From Lateolabrax maculatus (lineage: Eukaryota; Chordata; Actinopteri; Acropomatiformes; Lateolabracidae): a stretch of DNA of 64,000 bases. The notes below the pieces were generated by a model. That model was not told where the DNA came from, did no database searches, and saw only the letters and a program-made list of their open reading frames with translations. This document shows positions 13,901 through 25,900 of this stretch, one piece after another. Position 1 is the stretch's first letter. Each line of letters starts with the position of its first letter. The position numbers and the translations under genes were made by a program. Location of the stretch: assembly GCA_031216445.1 (NCBI GenBank), contig CM062213.1:15501501-15565500 (forward strand), given 5' to 3'.

Positions 13901-16900
13901 AAATCCTCCTCTATGGATTCATTTATAAAAAAGGGATTAGTGGGTTAATCCTCAGTGTAGGTCCTCTCCTTACTACCAAATATACATCGAAATCTCAGAT
14001 GCTTCTGTGCCACAAATGAGCTTCCTTTTCAATTGACCCAACAGCATTACAAATTGCCAGACCTATATAACATTAACATTTCAGACTGGCTCAGAGTCCT
14101 CTAGTGTTTCACAAAGAAAAAAGAGGGGAGCCGTTGAATGCAAAAAAGTGAGAAAATTCAGTATGCTAATTGTACAGGCACTTAAAGCTGTGAAGAACAC
14201 ATAAAAAGGTTCGGACTGACAGCTCCTCTGGACTATAATGGGTTTCTGGCTTGATGCTGTTCCTCAGGCAGCATCAAGAGGTTTATGCTGATGTGCCCCT
14301 TGGAATAGGACAAATGCTAATAAACACGTTCTGTCCCAAGTCACGGTGGACTTTTTCTGTCAAGACCATTAGCTTTCCCTAACTTTAACCCAGTGCTGAG
14401 AGTGCGTAAACACAGCCATAAAAAAGTTTAATACTGCTGTAGCCACTACACGCCGATATTGCATTGCAATATTGGGTGTTTTGGCAGGAAAAAAATGAAA
14501 TACGTTGTTAATGAACATTTTACTGATACTGAACAACTGTTTTGAGACTTGCCAGATACGTTTCCTCACTATGGGCCTGTGAATATTCTCATTCATCCAG
14601 GTCATAGTTATCTCAAGGAAATTGAATCGAACGCAACTGAACTTGGTTATATAACCAAGTCCAGTTGCGTTCGATTCAATTTCCTCACTATGGTAACAGA
14701 AAACATAATCCAGTTGACATTACATTTCCTTCAAATTGTATTTGCTGCTGCAGATTAGTTGTATACAAATGTAATTTCTAGGGAGACAAGGTTGGTAGTC
14801 TGTTGTGCTGTATTTACAGTGTTCTATCAAGTCACTTTCTGCTTTTTCCCTATTTCTAAAGACACGTCAGCATAAACCTCTTGATGCTGTCTGAGTAAGA
14901 GGGCTAAGCTTGAAACAGCTGCCAGTCCAAGCCTCTTTCTGTGTTCTTTTAATTAAGTATCTGTATTTGTGCGCATATTTAGGATATTCAATTTTCTCAC
15001 TTTCTGCATTCAAAGGCTTCCCCTCCTTTTTTCTGTGTTATAACTGAACTGCTTGTTCAGTTATAACACAGAAATCTTCTTCCACTGTTTTTTGTGTGAC
15101 TCCAGTATTTACAGCACTGGTTTGACTGATATGTTGTAACTGGAAAGAAGAGGATCAATTGGGAAATTGAGTGCTTTGCCCCTTTAAGACAAGGTCATAA
15201 GTAATCCATGGTAAGACAATACACCTACAGTAGCTGACACCTTTACTGATTAGATCTTATTGTCTAGTTGAAGTTGTGCTAATCAATAAAAACAGCAGCC
15301 TGGTTAAATGCAACGAAAGGTGAAAATACATGACTGCACACTACAGGAGATCCCCGCTCTAGACTGAAGTGGGAGGAGATGGGGTGGAATTTACTGCAAG
15401 AGACAGCTGTTCTTGCCTTTGGGCCATCCTTGACTAAAGAGTCGGTTAATGTGGTACAAAATGGAGGTCAACAGCATTTGTCTCAGGGAGTTCCTGGCTT
15501 GAGGTGGACAACTATATAGGGAGCAGTCAGGGGGGCAATGGGGGCAACAATGTTGTCAAAATGATCCATTAGGAAATGAAAAGTACTAAACTGTTTGTAT
15601 GTGTGTGTGTGTGTGAAGCAGAATGAGAGTAACTGAGTGGGAAGAAGTAATAAAAGGAACCATTTTTCACTAAAAGGTGTTCAATAAAGATGTGTTACAG
15701 TATTTTTTTAAATCAGATCAAGCACAAAGGGAATGGTCTTCAAGAATAACATTGAACAGGATTTATTACACTGTTTGAATGTCGACCGATCATTACTATT
15801 GAGCACTGACATTTGAATTGACCTACAGTCAGCGGGAGAGGATGCTTAGAAATGTGTGTGTCCTTGTTTGTTTGTGTGTGTGTGCAGTGCTTCATGTGCT
15901 TGTGTGTTTATGTGTGCACTGACATATGTGTTTGTGTGTGTGCTGACATGGGAGAGGATCAGTGTAAGTTATGACTTTTTCTGTAGATGTGATTAGGCCT
16001 TATCGCTGTGAAGATTACTAATATATAAGCATACATAAAACATAAAGCTCCCTGTGATTCTTGCCTTCAGCACAATGTGAGGGGAATCCAATTATACAAA
16101 GTGTGAAAGTCTGAATAATATGTAATAGAAATAGCCAGAAAGGAAAGTGTTTTGGGCACAAGTCCAGATAGTATGTTTGGCTCTCTCCTCCCATATCTCC
16201 ACTGGCATGTATTCAGATGATATCAAATGAGGTTAAATCTACACTTACGTGGACTGAAAAATAATGTCTGCAGGCTAACAGGCTGGTAAAATTTAATTCC
16301 TGTAAGTTAGTACTCTTCCATGCATGAAAAGGAACTGGAACAAGGAAATCTAGTGTCAGGGTTTTTCTATAGGGGACTGTAGAGACTGTGTTCTCTGGAC
16401 TTGACTCTCCAGCACAAGCTTCTTACCTGCAAATACCACACTCCTCAATATTTACTGTGTAGTGGGAAACTAATCTTTTTCACCAAACATTAAAATATAA
16501 CCTGGGTTTACGATTCTGTTCTTAGAACTGAGATTAAATTTAATTCATGTTGAGTCATTTATTACAGTAGTTTAACAACACTGAGTCTATAGCCACACTA
16601 GTAGCTCTGTGAGGCCATATTTGGGCACAGTGCTGCTTTGAGCTACATGCTTAGTCAGCATGCCACATGTTCACAGTGACAATGCTGACATGCTGATGCT
16701 TTGTTGGTATAATGTTTACCATGTTCGCCATCTTAGTTTGGCATGTAACATTTGCTATTTAGTAATAAGCACAAGCTACATCTGAGGATGATGGGAATAA
16801 GTTGCACTATTACTTTTGCAGACATTTGGTCATAAAGGATTGGAGGAATTAAAAATGTCCTCTGATGGTGCTAGATGAAATGAGTAATTACAATACATCC

Positions 16901-19900
16901 TGAGGGGGATATGAATGTGTTTCATGGCACAACATCCAGTAGATAATTCACTAAAAACCACAAAGGTCAACCGAATGGTGGTTCTAGATCAAAAGTCAGT
17001 GGGTCACCAAAGTCATTAGTTCATCATCTGGGGACAATGAATGTCAGTGTATGTCATGGAAATTCATCCAGTAGTTACTGAGATATTTCAGTCTGAACCA
17101 AAGTGGTGAACCGACTACACAACCGCATTTGTGTGGCTGAAAATATATATATATATATTATTATTCTGACATTAAATACAAAACGTACTGATAATGTCAA
17201 AATGCCTGGGCAACAATTTTCACAGTTCTTCCCTGGAAGATATCCTATGTTTTTGCCAGCGTGATAACAGTGACAACAAGTATTACCGTTCCTCCAGCGG
17301 TTCAGCTCAGCCTCCAGTCTTTGAATAGTCTCCTTCATAGACCTGTTCTTCTCCTTTTCCTTTTCGTACTTCTTCTTCCACTGCTCTGCTGTAAGCTCCA
17401 GGTTCACTGATACAGTATTTCTAATGGTCTTGGCTCTAATTGGAGGGATGCAGGGAGAAGCAGAGAAAGGGGCAGAAATGAGAGAAAGGGAAAAAAACAG
17501 TTTGAGGGTAGGAGGGGGAAAGATAGAGAAAAATAGAAAGTGTGAGAGAACAGCAGAGAATAGAGGAACTGTCAACAAGGGTATTTCAGCCCTGGCTGGT
17601 CATTGAAAATGGGCTTGCATCTCATTAATTGGTATGCAAATTGGGTTTCTGCCAACTGTGTTTGATGGTGCATGTGGGCAGAGTGAGGCATACAGAGGCA
17701 AGAATTCAAAATGTAAAAACGCTTCAGACCTCTAAAAATATATTCAAATCAAAATGTAGCAACCATAAGAGGATAAAGTACTGTATGTGACTATAAATTA
17801 TTGCTCAACTATGACGCAAATAAGTGAGATCACAGAGTTGAAACATTCATGATGCTACAGCTGCAGCTCTCAGCTCTGGCTGTGAATTTCACATCAGTGG
17901 CTATCACTTAATTTCACACTCCAGTGAGAAAACACTATTGTCCAATTTAATTTATTCTCTGATAATAGTGAGGCAAACAGCCCTATCTAAAGTTGTCTCA
18001 TCACACCACCTTTATTTGGATGGTGATCGATCTGCTCAATCAAACATCATGTAGACAATAAAGTTAATGTTGAACAAAGTGGTAATGGATCATTTATGTA
18101 CTGCATCTATACACTATCTACCCAAACGATCCAACCATAGAACATTTATTTCTGAACTAATGCTAAACTAACTAAAGCACTAAAATGAACCTTAACCTAA
18201 ACACTGAATTTTTAGGAACCTACTTTTAATGTTGTAGGTTGCCCTCAAACCTGTACCTTTGTGGACCTTTTTCTGAAACAATATAGTCACTTGATAGGTC
18301 TATAACACTGAAATATCCAAATAGCTTGTGACAAAAAGTTGTTTATGTCACAGTATTTTTGGTGTCATATTGATTTTAAGAAAGAGATTAACTGTGGCGT
18401 TCAACAGCTTCTGTGGCTGACAGAGGGAGATAAGAGACCAGATTTTCTATTCAATAAAATTCAAACGTCTGCTGTGGATTCTGTCACTCCCTTGGCACGG
18501 TCATACATTATTTATTTCATCCAACTCTCGTGTCAGTCCCTATTCAATGGATTCATTGGTAGGGCAAAAAGGCTGGAGATGCATAAGGAGGCTATCAGGA
18601 TCTTTCTTTCCACATGTAAGTTTCTTTGAGTTGACAGTGAGCAATAGGAGTGGAAAGCAAGCAAGCAAGGAAAATCTCTGCTTCTATGAATGCAGTTTAC
18701 CCTTAAGATAAGAAATATGCTCTTTACGCAATCCCAACACGATCAGAACGCAAATTACAACCCAGCCCTGCCTCCAAAGCAGGGTGTGGGTAGTCAAAAG
18801 CAAAGTTGGAGGCATAGTATGTGAACTACATATCTGAGTTGAACACATTGTAGCAGAAAAAAATCCCAACAGCTGCAACTGAGCAAGACAGAGATGTGTG
18901 TTGTGCTGCACAGTGCAGCAGCCCATGGCTAGTTAGTATGGAAGCATGTTACCGTTGGCCAAACATCAAGGTGGATTTGGTCTCTGCATCATTGTAGCTG
19001 GAGGGAGAGCAACAGATGAACATGGTGGTGCGACAGTTCCCGCCCAGCGAGTCCTGTAAGATGCGAGTCATTTTGCTGTCACGGTACGGCACGTGGGATT
19101 TCTACAAATAGATAAAAAGAGGAAGGAAGAAAGGGAATCAAAGATAGTGAGAAAGGCCTAAAAAAAAAAAGACAGATAGACGTGGATTAAAAGACAGGTG
19201 AAGTCTGCTGTACCACCATGCACCTGTCATTCTTTTTAAAAACAAAAACTATGGTGCTGTGAGCATCAGTGCAGAACAAAGAAAGAAGAGGTTTCTCTCT
19301 GTCTGCTGTATCATTCACAGTATTACCTTTTTAACCTTTGGAACATTTTCAAAAAGACTGTCCTTGTTCAATGAATAACGAATTAATGAATGCAAGAAGA
19401 ATGCCAGTCGATTTAAGAAAGATATGTGAGGCATTTGCTGTCTCTGTGCCTAAGTGCCTGAGTTCCCAAAGAGCTATAGAGAATTATATCAGAGGAGATG
19501 GTGAATGTTTTAATTACAACGATGGAGCTTGGAAGGACTATAGAGGGGGCAGAATGGATTGGGTGGGTGAATTTGCTGGTTGCTTAAATGGAAATAAGTT
19601 ACCAGCCTTAGCAGCATTGGGGATTATGGATGAGGGGACCGAAAACCAGCCTACATGTCACTGCAGCATTCATCCAATTGAACTGCAAGACAAGACTGTC
19701 GATACGGGAGGATTCAGGAAAACCCCCAGTTTATATTTAGTGACAATGTTGTTTTTACCTCAAGTGACAACGTGTTTCTAAATGCTTTCTTATAGATATG
19801 AGAGCACCATCAACCTTTTCATCTAACTATTGGCAAGAAAGCAAATAAGCGTTTTTCCCAGAATGTCGAACTATTCCTTTAAAGTAGGGTTAGGGTCTTG

Positions 19901-22900
19901 GACATAATTTCTTAGGAATACTGGGCTGATTCATTGTACTCTGTGATTTGGCTTTGATACTAAACAAACTGAAGACACTTTTCTTATCTAATAGGTTTAA
20001 CTAATTCATTGCAGCCTAGACTCAATTTTGGGAAACCTTGTTTTAGCAGCAACGTCATCGTTTTAGCAGCAAGTATTAATATCTATTAAATACAAACAAT
20101 TAGGAGGAAAAGCCTTAGGCAGCTATGATGAATTTCTCCACTGTACCGTTCCCTCGGCCAAGGCAGAGATGACGTTTCCCAGGGCCGACAGAGACTTGTT
20201 GATGTTCTTGGCCTCATCCAGCACTGCTCCCTCTGCACCTGTTTTACTGACCTGACACAGAAACACACACATAGGAGGAATTACTCCATAATGTCATTGG
20301 AGAAGCTGCCTTTTTCCAGTAATGCTTTATTTTACAGGTTTTGTAGTTTACGTCCTAGAAACAAAATGATTGGTAACTGTAAATTAATTTGAAGGATCCT
20401 GGAAATTACTATGTAGTTTGGTACTACATGTAATTGGAAAATGCAGACAGTGTCCAATTGGTAAAACTTCCAATTCATCAATTCAAACGTATTGATAGCT
20501 TAACCAAGACTTTTAATCAGGGCACAACAAGGTCAGCTGAACATGCAAAACTGTGAAATGTACATAGAGGCAAGCATACAATTCAACATATTTGGAGAAT
20601 AAAGTTTTCAATAATAAACAGTAGAAAATTAGTTTTTTTGCTAACACTGGCATATTCACAGTGATGTTGATAAATGTGCATTGTCCCTGAAAATAAATAA
20701 AAATTAAATTGAAACAAATGAAGAATTTATATTTACTTCAGTTAAAATGGAGTTGTTCTTTTAAGTAAAATCCTCTGGAACTCAACAAATGCCTATAAAC
20801 TGAACACAACCAAGTATACTCAGATAACTGTTCCAGAAAAGTGTCCAAAAACCTATATAATATAACCATATTTCTTTTAACTTATAAGAAAATGATATGG
20901 AAATTATAGACCTGTATTCAGGCATTGTGTTTTAAAACAGATAGGAAACATGGAGAGTCACCCAGCTTTTGAAAAGGTTTATACAAGACATTTTACTTTA
21001 ATAGGAAAGGCACACCATATTGTGTCATAATCGTCATGGGATACAATTACTTACAGTGAGATAATGAGGAGTTTAATTATAGAGGAGAGCAAGTTGTCCT
21101 ATCAAAGCATTCTGTGGAGCATGCACGAGCTTCCTGTTCAGTCAATAATATTTGTATCAAAGTCTGAGAAGTTGTTGGAGCACAGCCGTTTCCTCCTTCA
21201 TCCCCAGGGGTGACCCAGACAACTTACAGATGCAGCATCAGCACTTATTAGTTATAAACCACAGCCGTCAGCATCTATCCAGACTGTACGGCCATCTACT
21301 ACTCTAAGCACACGCTATTCTATTTTTTGCATCAATACTATCAACACTAAACTACAGCCAGGGGCCAAGGGTGATGTTCAGCTGTATCTCTAATGTATTT
21401 TCGGTCTGCTTTCCAGAGTATGACCTATGGCCTGGAGATAAATTGTTTTTTAGATGGTGTGATGTGGCGAGCCAATTCAGATTTCACCTAAAAGGCCTTG
21501 AAAAAGGGCAATAATTAGCTGACTGTGGCTCCCCTTAATTTGACCTCTGTCTTGGCTGAAACCTCTTTTAAAGCTTATCTGAATGAGAGAAACAATTTTT
21601 GAGGGTTTATTATTTCTCTGAAAACGTTGTTTTGTCGCCATCAGTGGAACCGATGGGATTCCTCAAAATGAGCAAACACTAACCCTGATATTGCATCAGC
21701 AAACCGAGTCCTCCAAAGAAGAATCAGTCCTCAGTATCTAAGACAGATTCTTTATAATGTAGAATTTAATAATAAGTCAGTGCAGGGCCATAAAGTGAGT
21801 ACTTTAGAAATGCTTTAAGGCCTCAGTTCAGAGCTTTGATACATTGTTTATCTACTTCTTTGATGTCCGAAAACACCATTTCTGAGAAAAGACATCTGGT
21901 GCTAGTTTTAAATCCTGCTGACAGTGACTGTGAGAGTTTATAGCAGTGCAATGTTTTTAGAGGAAAATACCCCGTTCCTCCTACCTTCTCACTACCAGCC
22001 AGGTCGACCAGGTACAGCTTCCCACTCAGCTTCTGCTCCGTCTCCACGTTTTCTTGTTTGATGTTTATTAGGAAGATGCTGTGGCTGCGGGAACTGTGCT
22101 CATTCATGTCTAAAGAACGAAGTGAGGAGAGGAGAGACTCCAATTCAGACTTTTTATATTAAACGTCATTCAATTCATTATTTCCCATAAAAAGAGCTGT
22201 TGAGCGCAATGTTTCCTTTGCACCTCATCATGCGTTTCTCTCCTTTGCACCTTAATATTGTTATACTTAAACTGTGATAAAAATCTGACAGTGTGAGTGT
22301 CAGAACATCCCGAAGATCAACAGTGTGACTCACTGGTGACAGCAACGTGACGATTGGCCTTCCCTTCATCTATCACATCCATCACTTCCTCTGGGCTTGT
22401 GACAAAGCGCTCTGTGCAGCCCTTAGTGGAAAAAAAGACACGTGCACACGTTCATTTGTGCTACGAAGAAAAACAAATACGCATCTATACATGCAGTACA
22501 TGCACCAACAAACATACCGTGTCTGCAAATGAACGCACCCATATGCACACCAATTTTAAGTTGCACATAGAAATGCATACGCATATTTGCGTCTGCACAT
22601 ATAAAGACACATAAAATCATACAAAGATGACAAAAGTATGCCTTTTGTTTCACTTCAAATCAGTATCCTCAAGCTTTAAAGCAAAAGTTCTCATTCGCTT
22701 ATTCGGGTTAGGTTAGGTAGATGAGAAAATTGACACCACTCATAGCTTGGGACAAAGACTGAAAACAGGGAGAAACTGTGTTCATTAATGACCGCTGGAG
22801 ATGCAGGTAGGCAGGTGTCCGCCTTTCCAGTACTGGAGCTAAGCTAATCGCCCTCTGGCTGTAGCCGTGGTTATATTTTTCTGACATAAACCAAAGTCAA

Positions 22901-25900
22901 AACTGAATCATGCCAAACTGCTGATGACTCACCTTCACATAAGGAACTCTGTGTTTGTCTTCGTGCACTGACAAGTTGGTTTTTGTCACTAGGGTGAGAG
23001 GGGAAAAATAAGGAGAGAGGTCATTGTGTTACTCAAAACATTATCTGTGTACACGTGTGTGAGCAAATGAGATCTGCATGTGTGTTTTTACTCTCGGCAC
23101 AACTATAATTAGACCTGACTATGTTCCCTTCATATATGTGAGTCAGGCTCCACTAATGCGGTGTTAAGGAAATATGTGAGGCTGTAGCCATGAATGTTTT
23201 TAATGGAACTGAACTATTCTTGCCAAAGTCACTGAAAGGGTAAGCAAATGCCTCCGCAAATGTTAATGAACAAAATACCACTTTTTGGCAAAGCAACTTA
23301 TTGGCCTTGATTCCTTCATTAGTCATTTCACATTTGAAAGTCCTATCTTGTCAATGACAATTCATTTTATTTATTTTTTGGATTGTGGAGGCTGTTTTTT
23401 TGTGTCCATGTGTTTTTGTGTTTTGTCACACTACAGCCACTTTTTCTCTCTGCAGATAACTCCACAGAGTTCTCTGTGCTGCCTCAATACATCTCGCTTA
23501 TTGTCGACTCTTTTTTTTGGTTCATAGCTGAAATGTTCCTCAGCAGCTGCGAACTCCCCTGCATACAGATCGGGGCTTTCACCAATGTCTCTGGCTAGAT
23601 TAGAGATGTAATCACAAGGATGCTGCCTACCTCTCCCTGTCTTGGCCTCTCCATCATGTTACACTGGTTATATATCTCAGTCATAAGACTATGAACTGCA
23701 ATGTTGTGGTGCTTTTGTGTGTATAATGCGCAAAACCACAAAGCTTTACTGTCTGAAGCACAAAAGTATACTGCATACAGCTCCAACGCCCTCCATCAAT
23801 AAGGTAAGTCAGATTGTATGTAGCCTGAGCGGTGAAAACAGGACAAAAGATCTACGAATGAGTCACTGGCTATTTCTGTGAGTGCAAATTGATGACAATG
23901 TTACAGTTTATCCTTACGCATCGAGGTGTAGCCGTAAGGGTTTGAGTTTCCAACTGTGTAATGCAAGAAATCTGTACAGTATTAACAAGTGTGAGTTGTG
24001 TTTTCACTGTTTTAAAGCCATGTGTTCAGCGCATAAACGCACCATCCAGCAGGTCCCGGATTTTATCCATGTAGATCTCAAAGTAGGAGACCTGCAGAAA
24101 AACAAAAAACATGGGGATCTGATCTTTGTAAAGAAAAAAAAAAAGGTGACACAGATAGGGAAAGAATGTAAGGGATGCTCATTGTGCAAATATGCAAAAT
24201 GTGGTTGCTGTAATCTGTCCTCCACTGGGTCTGGCAAGGTATTATCCTCTATTAGAAGACTGTGGTATACAAAGGGGGAAAAGCACAACAAATATTGCAG
24301 GATTATCATGGTTTATATATCATGATTTATTGATGCTTGGCAGATTCCACTCAGCCAAACCATGTGAGGATTACATCAGCGGCCTGAGCTGAATTTCCAC
24401 TGAATGTATCATAGTCTCTTAGAGCAAAATTGAACATGTACATCCCTGTTGGACAACCGCTCAAATGAACGCATGAACAGACACATATTGAAAATCACAC
24501 CAACCTTTATGTGGAATTCTAAGTTCTCATTCAGGGCAAATATATGTTCAAAAATGTCCTCTGAGATCCGGGGGATGATTCCCATTCCCTGGGGATCATG
24601 AAGGTTCCCCTACGAGAAGAAAGAGACAAGATAAGAATATGTGAGTGAAGAGCAGGATAAATGCAGACCCTGGGACGAATGAAGTGCAGAGAATAGTAAA
24701 AGAAAGGAGAGCAGAGAGGCTTTTGACTTGAAAAAGAACAGGGTTGTTTCCCAGAGAGAGTTGTAAAGGAGGTTAGTTCCCATAGTAGGCTAGTAAAAAG
24801 AGATAGTGAGCGATGACAGTGATGGAAGGAGATGTACTGTCAGGGCAAGCAGAGAAGGAGATACGCTATAAAAAAAACATTTGTGTGTGTCTGTGTGCGT
24901 GTGTCTGCCACAGCAAGAAGTCTACCTTTGAATTATTTAGCGATACTGTACCTCCATGGTGTGTGTTTTTCCAGAGGAGGTCTGCCCATAGGCAAAGATA
25001 GTCCCATTGTATCCACCCAGTACATCTATAGTGAGAAAAGAAGGAAACATTTTAAGTGATGAAACAAGGAAAGAAAAAAGGAAAGTGTGAAAATGAAGAA
25101 TGGCAGACAAAAAGAAAGTCTGACAGAACTACAGATATCAGCCAGACGGGTATAACAACAAGACAGGTAGGCAGACCCAGACAAAGACAAATGTCTTTGA
25201 CTTTTGCTCCAAAGACAGATCAAACTGCGCCTCATAAAGCCTGTGTGCACTTAGAGGTACATGGTATTTAAGCTTGGTTAGGTGCTGAATGACCTCTGTG
25301 ACTGCACACAATAAACAACATCTACCTGCAGTGTTAAAGTCACCAGGAGGCACTCAGTGGAGTACCAAGCAGGTATATAGATATATTATTCTCTCCATTC
25401 ATCTGGTAGGAGCCGCAGTAAAAACAACACCTCCTCGCCAGTTGACGTTATAAAGCAGCTCACGGCTGAATGTCATATTGCTGGCAGAGTCTAATAAACC
25501 CCTGTGGTAAAAGTCAAACATGGATAAAGAAAAACATATCGCATTGGAAGGCCAGTTGCCACAGGTTAGCTGACCACAGACTAATCACAAAGTGCTATGA
25601 GGCACCCTTTCCCTCGCTCCCCTCTCCTCCTCTCCCTGTGCTGCCTTTACTATCGCAGCTCTCAGCTCGGCTACATGTCTTCCTCTGCCTGCACGCTGGT
25701 AATAGTGAGGCCGAAACCAAGAACACAGAGAACACATAAGAGAACAAAGAATAAAGAATCCGTCGCTGAAAGGAAATAAGGACAGCAGGAGATAAGATCA
25801 CTTGACAACAGAGACCACCACAGAGGGAAAACACAGAAGTGAAGAGACAGAGAAACAGACAGCTAGAGAAGGATCGACAGTGTAAACATGGATGTGTCTC

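Larger units (their letters stand above)
13850..17286 (-). other. kif5a: kif5a intron 11, hairpin- and repeat-rich
   Basis: A 3.4-kb intron with a ~930-bp fold-back element (14110-15040), a perfect 20-bp hairpin at its edge (15030-15074), a GT microsatellite (15601-15615), GT-rich sequence at 15850-15950 and a full-length teleost repeat (16589-17140). No coding sequence. Confidence 0.7.

Noticed and set aside
17075..17578. 167-codon minus-strand frame including exon 11
   Set aside because: Only 17287-17435 is exon. The flanking residues come from intron sequence that happens to stay open; splice sites and the kinesin neck sequence define the true limits.
23882..24325. 147-codon plus-strand frame over kif5a exon 5
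   Set aside because: It is antisense to a certain coding exon and carries a run of lysines from an A tract. No homology recognised.
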